Shown piece after piece: positions 33,001 to 35,997 of a stretch of 35,997 bases of DNA. The DNA is from Bacteroidota bacterium. GTDB lineage: Bacteria > Bacteroidota > Rhodothermia > Rhodothermales > JAHQVL01. A model generated the notes under the pieces. It searched no databases. It saw nothing but the letters and a program-made list of their open reading frames with translations, and was not told the origin of the DNA. Every line of letters begins with the position of its first letter. Position 1 is the first letter of the stretch. Both the position numbers and the translations under genes were made by a program. Location: assembly GCA_039111535.1 (NCBI GenBank), contig JBCCIM010000042.1, positions 1 through 35,997 on the forward strand, written 5' to 3'.

Positions 33001-35997
33001 AGTAGCGAGGTTTGTACTACCATTGTCGTGGCCCCACATCAAGAAGGATAGATCTGCACTAAAGGCGTTTGCGTTGCTGGCATTGTCGGCCGCCACTGCG
33101 CCCAGCCCGATCGACACTATGGATCCGCTCTCACTCACAGATTGCCGCTGATCCAGCACAGCTTCATCATCGCGGCCAATACCCGCTACATCGTTGTGAT
33201 ACGCGGTCTGCGCCGTGTAATCCCAAATGGTTGAACCATCTGAAGCCAGATAATTGTGCCCCAGCGTTATGCCATACTTTAAGGCCAGATAGCTTTCTAC
33301 TTGTTCGCGCGCCGTTGTACTCAGTAACGCTGAATAAGCGATGACCTCGTAAATCGTTCCGTCAAACTCGTGGTTGCTGCTCCCTACTGATCCAATTTGA
33401 AGCGATGCTGAGGTTTGTGGATCATGGTTCGCGGTAAATTGCTGCCCCAGCGTACCATCTACATAAACAGCACTACCACTGGCTGCGTCTTCATCAAAAA
33501 CGACTGTACTAAAAACAGCCTGCTCTGCCACAAATAACCCGGTGATGGTCAATCCGGCGCTGCCTGTGCTGACAACATTATCATACGAAGCATTGTCCCA
33601 GATAAATCGGTCCCAGTTGGTGTCGTCCTCTCCCCAAACACCGCCGGCGTTGTCTACATCAGGTTTATATACTGCAAGTAAGGTCAAGTCTGAAATGGTG
33701 CCGGCACTGATATCCATACCCGTATCCAGTACATCATCAGACCCATCGAAAGCAATACCCGGATTATAGTTCAGGGCATTCGATTGATAGTCGGGTTGAA
33801 ATGAAGTTGTCCCTTGTGTTGCGTCATTTCCGTTTACGCTTTGATCTGCCCAACTGCTCACGTCGTTGGAAGACTCCGTGACTCCAGTATCTGCATCCAA
33901 CCAGAGAATCAAGCTGGTAGACACACCGCCCGGCCCGGTTGTGCTTGTACCAAAGGTGAAAAATTCGCCATCGGAAAAGTTAACAGTGGTACTCATCGTA
34001 CCATCCCCGTTATCTGTTAGCAGCGTTTCAGTCGGGGTGGTGAGTGCGCTACTGCTGCTTACAATGAGATGGGTTGCGCCATATGTATCAGGAATCTGGA
34101 TTTCGACATTCCCAACTGTGTTGGTTTCTTCTACCTTCCAGATTCGCGCCATGCGGACATTGGTGCTTGTCCCACTGTATGCCGTAGCGACGTCTGTGCT
34201 TGCGTTATCATGGCCCCAAACCATGTAAGTCACATCTCCAGAAAAGCTATTTGCGTTGGAAGCATTGTCACTTGCAAGGGCACCCAGGCCAATGGCTACA
34301 ATTCCACTGCTCTGGCTGGCAGACTGTTTCTGATTCAGTTCAGAATCATCGTCGCGACCAATGCCGGCAACGTCGTTATGATACGATGCATTGCTGGTTG
34401 CATCCCATAGTGTTGTGGCATCGCTGGCGATATAGGTTATAGGTAGTGAAAGTCCGTATTTCAACCCAAGATAGGACTGTATTTTCTGCTCGTCATTGCC
34501 GTTTGCATGGTCGGCAGTATAGACGATCATCTCAGCCAGTGTTCCGTTGTATTGATTAAAACTATCCCCAGAGCCGCTGCCATGCGCCCCAAGTTTAAAA
34601 TTGCCTGTAGGCGCAGAAGACCAATTTTGCGATTCTGTGATGGGGGTACCAGCGTCCACGCTGAACGTCATCGTCGTGGTCCCCAAATCGTAATGCGCGT
34701 TGGCCATATAGGTACCACTCGGCACTGTTTCTGTCACAGATGCATTGTCACCAAACGACGCAGTCATCGTTCTTATGTAGAATCGTCCGCCGGTCTCGCT
34801 CGCGAGCAGGTGGTTATCCCCATCTGAATCGTTTTCATCGAGTATGTAGTACGCATGGATATCGGATGGCGCAGTAATCGGAGTTGTCGCAAAATCCAGG
34901 CGGTCATCGTCACTTTCATCAAAGGTGAAGACGGGGTTATAGTTGAGCCCACCAATGCTGTGATCTGCCCGCAAGGACGAAGAGGATTGTGAGGTTACAA
35001 ATCCGTTGTTTGATTGGTCAACCCAGCAGCCCAGTGCATCATTTGTATCCGAACCCGTTAGCGCGGTAGTACAGCCATTGTCGCTAAAGACGCCGGCATC
35101 TGCTTTGAACCACATATTTAGATTTGCTGCCACGCCGCCGGGGCCGACACTGCTTGATCCAAACGAAAAATAGTCACCATCAGAGAAGTTAACGGTAGTA
35201 CTCATTGTACCATCCCCATTATCTGTAAGCGCAGTTTCCGTTGGTGAAGTCAGCGAACTGCTGCTGCTTACAATCAAGTGCGTAGCGCTATAAGAATCAG
35301 GAATCTGGATTTCCACGGTCCCTACTGTGCTTGTCTCCTCCACTTTCCAAATACGAGCCATCCGCATGTTGATGCTGCTACCACTGAAGGCAGTTGCCAG
35401 GCTGGTGGTTGCATTGTCATGGCCCCAAACCATAAAGGCAAGATCGCCCGAGAAGCTATTTGCGTTTGATGCATTGTCAGTCGCAATTGCACCAAGTCCA
35501 ATCTCAACAATCCCGCCTCCCTGGCTGGTTGACTGTTTTTGATTTAGCCCTGAGGCATCATCCCGGCCGATGCCGGCGACGTCGTTGTGGTATGTCGAAT
35601 TTGCTGTGGCATCCCAAAGAGACGTTTCGTCTGAAGCCAGGTAATTGTGACTGATATGAATCCCATACTTGAGGGCCAGATAGGTGTCCACCTGGTACCG
35701 CTCGGTCTGCGACAGGACTACGTTAAATACAATTTGCTCTGCAATATCACCTTCCCAAAAGTAATTGCCTGAAGCCGACTCGGTGGCTCCTGCCCCTACA
35801 CGATATGGACTGCCCGACCCCGTTGCGGTATCAAAGGTTGCCGTTGTCGAACTGCCCGTCTGGGCACCATCAACATAAAGGTACTTTTCGGCATCGCAGG
35901 CGCCTGTCTGCCCGCTAACACTCACGAGCTCAAAGCTATTGAACGTCACGCTTCCTCCCGTAATCGCATTCCAGCTACTACTCGCGGCAGTCCAAAA
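30046..35997 (-). CDS. Giant T9SS-exported repeat protein with NHL propeller (5' end outside window)
   Basis: At least 1983 residues; the reading frame is open to the window edge (upstream codons read AASSSWNAITGGSVTFNSFE), so the GTG at 35949 is not the true start. From the N-terminus there are a partial LamG-like domain and four GIxRDD/LNQKQ-type modules separated by three full LamG-like domains (openings FKADAGVFSD, LDADTGVTES, LRADVGVTEA). Then six NHL-like blades, each starting with VLGQxDF or a variant and containing VxDxxNHRVLRW, about 63 residues each. The C-terminus YPNPFNPQTTIGYDIPEP...ASGLAAGIYLYQMRAG is a type IX sorting domain. Expected on the outer surface, probably an adhesin or glycan-binding protein with a six-bladed propeller. 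Likely shares history with the 26858-29941 gene. Confidence 0.88.
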   Translation of the reverse strand, partial: FWTAASSSWNAITGGSVTFNSFELVSVSGQTGACDAEKYLYVDGAQTGSSTTATFDTATGSGSPYRVGAGATESASGNYFWEGDIAEQIVFNVVLSQTERYQVDTYLALKYGIHISHNYLASDETSLWDATANSTYHNDVAGIGRDDASGLNQKQSTSQGGGIVEIGLGAIATDNASNANSFSGDLAFMVWGHDNATTSLATAFSGSSINMRMARIWKVEETSTVGTVEIQIPDSYSATHLIVSSSSSLTSPTETALTDNGDGTMSTTVNFSDGDYFSFGSSSVGPGGVAANLNMWFKADAGVFSDNGCTTALTGSDTNDALGCWVDQSNNGFVTSQSSSSLRADHSIGGLNYNPVFTFDESDDDRLDFATTPITAPSDIHAYYILDENDSDGDNHLLASETGGRFYIRTMTASFGDNASVTETVPSGTYMANAHYDLGTTTMTFSVDAGTPITESQNWSSAPTGNFKLGAHGSGSGDSFNQYNGTLAEMIVYTADHANGNDEQKIQSYLGLKYGLSLPITYIASDATTLWDATSNASYHNDVAGIGRDDDSELNQKQSASQSSGIVAIGLGALASDNASNANSFSGDVTYMVWGHDNASTDVATAYSGTSTNVRMARIWKVEETNTVGNVEIQIPDTYGATHLIVSSSSALTTPTETLLTDNGDGTMSTTVNFSDGEFFTFGTSTTGPGGVSTSLILWLDADTGVTESSNDVSSWADQSVNGNDATQGTTSFQPDYQSNALNYNPGIAFDGSDDVLDTGMDISAGTISDLTLLAVYKPDVDNAGGVWGEDDTNWDRFIWDNASYDNVVSTGSAGLTITGLFVAEQAVFSTVVFDEDAASGSAVYVDGTLGQQFTANHDPQTSASLQIGSVGSSNHEFDGTIYEVIAYSALLSTTAREQVESYLALKYGITLGHNYLASDGSTIWDYTAQTAYHNDVAGIGRDDEAVLDQRQSVSESGSIVSIGLGAVAADNASNANAFSADLSFLMWGHDNGSTNLATDFSGTDVFTRMARIWKVEEVGTVGTVEIEIPDTYDATHLIVSSSSALTSPTEVALTDNGDGTRSATLDFTDGQYFTFGVGASPGGVFTDIELWLRADVGVTEAAGDVTTWADQSGSGRDAAVTGVANLPSVSSIDIHYNPAIAFDNSNSESLESRSVFGNDTHSNINLFAVATVNSLANSFLFGEGSGSSDRVSAHIPWQSNLTIFWDAGANTGDNRLSTGWTESLATPYLWAFEYEASGPVQTIYKDGTSLVSDATVSTFTFAGTNAFQIGSYRGIEFIDADIAEMIAFNGALSDTEQQQIQTYLAIKYGITLGHNYLASDASTLWDVTANAPYQNDVIGIAREDESALNQKQAAAGIMTVALGALAADNASNANSFSSDAVFLIVGHDNGALTESAVTVGAYSADRLARVWFAEETGDTGATLALTFDLTGITVSGTVAADFQLVLDTDTDPSNGTRQIIAATSFASDVVTFSSVDIADNDYLILLTDYDLAPVGPPVTDGVAADGVLGQPDYDSSIKNNGGISASTLNNPGYFAMGPSGKVFVADTQNHRVLRWGSVNAAMDGSAAEAVLGQADFTSNSANRGSTVAANTMYTPSGIFVTSSGALFVADSENHRILRFDNAESASDGANADGVLGQADFISNEENRRQDVAANSLRWPKDLYMDSGGRLWAVDWLNHRVLRYDSATSKADGAGADGVLGQANFTTRILEWQNQTDINSLAYPAGVFVDNSGRLWVTDAGNSRILRFDTAASKANGADADGVLGQADFTSWRVNRGSTLAANTLHWPDAGIDGDNQGGIWVADRWNDRVLWYEDAAAKADGAAADAVLGQTDFTSSHGLVDNASFNSVHDVFIDTASDQVWIVDSAHNRVLRFDAAANSLGKTQESPELLIEEIPESFDLYQNYPNPFNPQTTIGYDIPEPVHVSIRVFDVLGRPVKVLVDEEMQAGKHEVHFEASGLAAGIYLYQMRAGTEVHVKKMILAK
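30380..31500 (-). repeat. Six tandem NHL-type blade repeats (coding)
   Basis: VLGQ-starting units have their first codons near 31475, 31285, 31090, 30900, 30710 and 30510, a spacing of about 190 bases. Each contains an [IL]W/FVxDxxNxRVLR strand pair, as in NHL/SMP-30-like propellers. Six copies would close one six-bladed propeller. Confidence 0.75.
31800..35660 (-). repeat. Four ~1.2-kb coding modules in the giant protein
   Basis: The IGRDD-type codons fall near 35565, 34360, 33175 and 31975, a period of 1185-1205 bases. Copies around 33960-34440 and 35160-35660 remain visibly alike in DNA, sharing TGGCCCCAAACCAT, CAGGAATCTGGATTT and CTGCTGCTTACAAT in the same order. The downstream paralogue has the same spacing (about 29105 and 27892). 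Confidence 0.8.

Noticed and set aside
31800-35660. Repeats as a possible CRISPR array or transposon cluster
   Set aside because: Units are ~1.2 kb, in frame and encode diverged protein modules; there are no short identical repeats with spacers.

Overview
The window (about 50% GC) looks like a chromosomal segment, probably from a metagenome-assembled genome, of a marine Bacteroidota/Rhodothermota-type bacterium. The evidence is: two large secreted proteins end in type IX secretion (Por) sorting domains; there is a bacterial family B DNA polymerase of the kind I associate with Salinibacter/Rhodothermus relatives; most genes have AT-rich leaders without a Shine-Dalgarno sequence; and many products are exported (lipoproteins, two Tat substrates). 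The taxon is inferred, not proven. No rRNA, tRNA, CRISPR array, transposase or phage gene is visible. The palindrome GCCGGC occurs about 100 times, roughly ten times more than composition predicts.

Layout. Bases 1-146 carry a GC-rich (64%) fragment of a sigma-54 activator that stops abruptly at base 147. There it meets the truncated N-terminal half of a DUF3524/QTMAN-type glycosyltransferase on the minus strand, which suggests a chimeric join. Next come a small acidic hypothetical protein (670-936), a gene-poor stretch with a perfect 16-bp-arm hairpin (1410-1443), ComF, an ABC ATPase converging on it, and a plus-strand run of family B polymerase, DUF4139 secreted protein and CFI-box-like protein (3513-8852).

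From 8863 to 20654 the region is rich in exported catabolic and redox functions: a sulfatase lipoprotein, two SDR proteins, a ThuA-domain lipoprotein, a DUF4399 protein, a diheme cytochrome c and two Tat-exported Gfo/Idh/MocA oxidoreductases. Together these fit oxidation and desulfation of sugars outside the cytoplasm, with electrons passing to a c-type cytochrome (inference). Embedded in it is a two-gene minus-strand operon (19093 to 16284). It encodes a ketosynthase III fused to a heme-oxygenase-like diiron domain, followed by an unrecognised alpha-helical protein. This is the best candidate here for an undescribed pathway.

From 20619 to the right edge the genes encode surface or secreted proteins: a beta-helix/Ig/F5-8C/dockerin protein, an MsrQ-like membrane protein, a PhoD-type phosphatase lipoprotein, and two giant T9SS cargo proteins. 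The giants are built from ~1.2-kb (~400-residue) repeated modules. The last one also has six NHL-type blades and runs off the right edge of the window.
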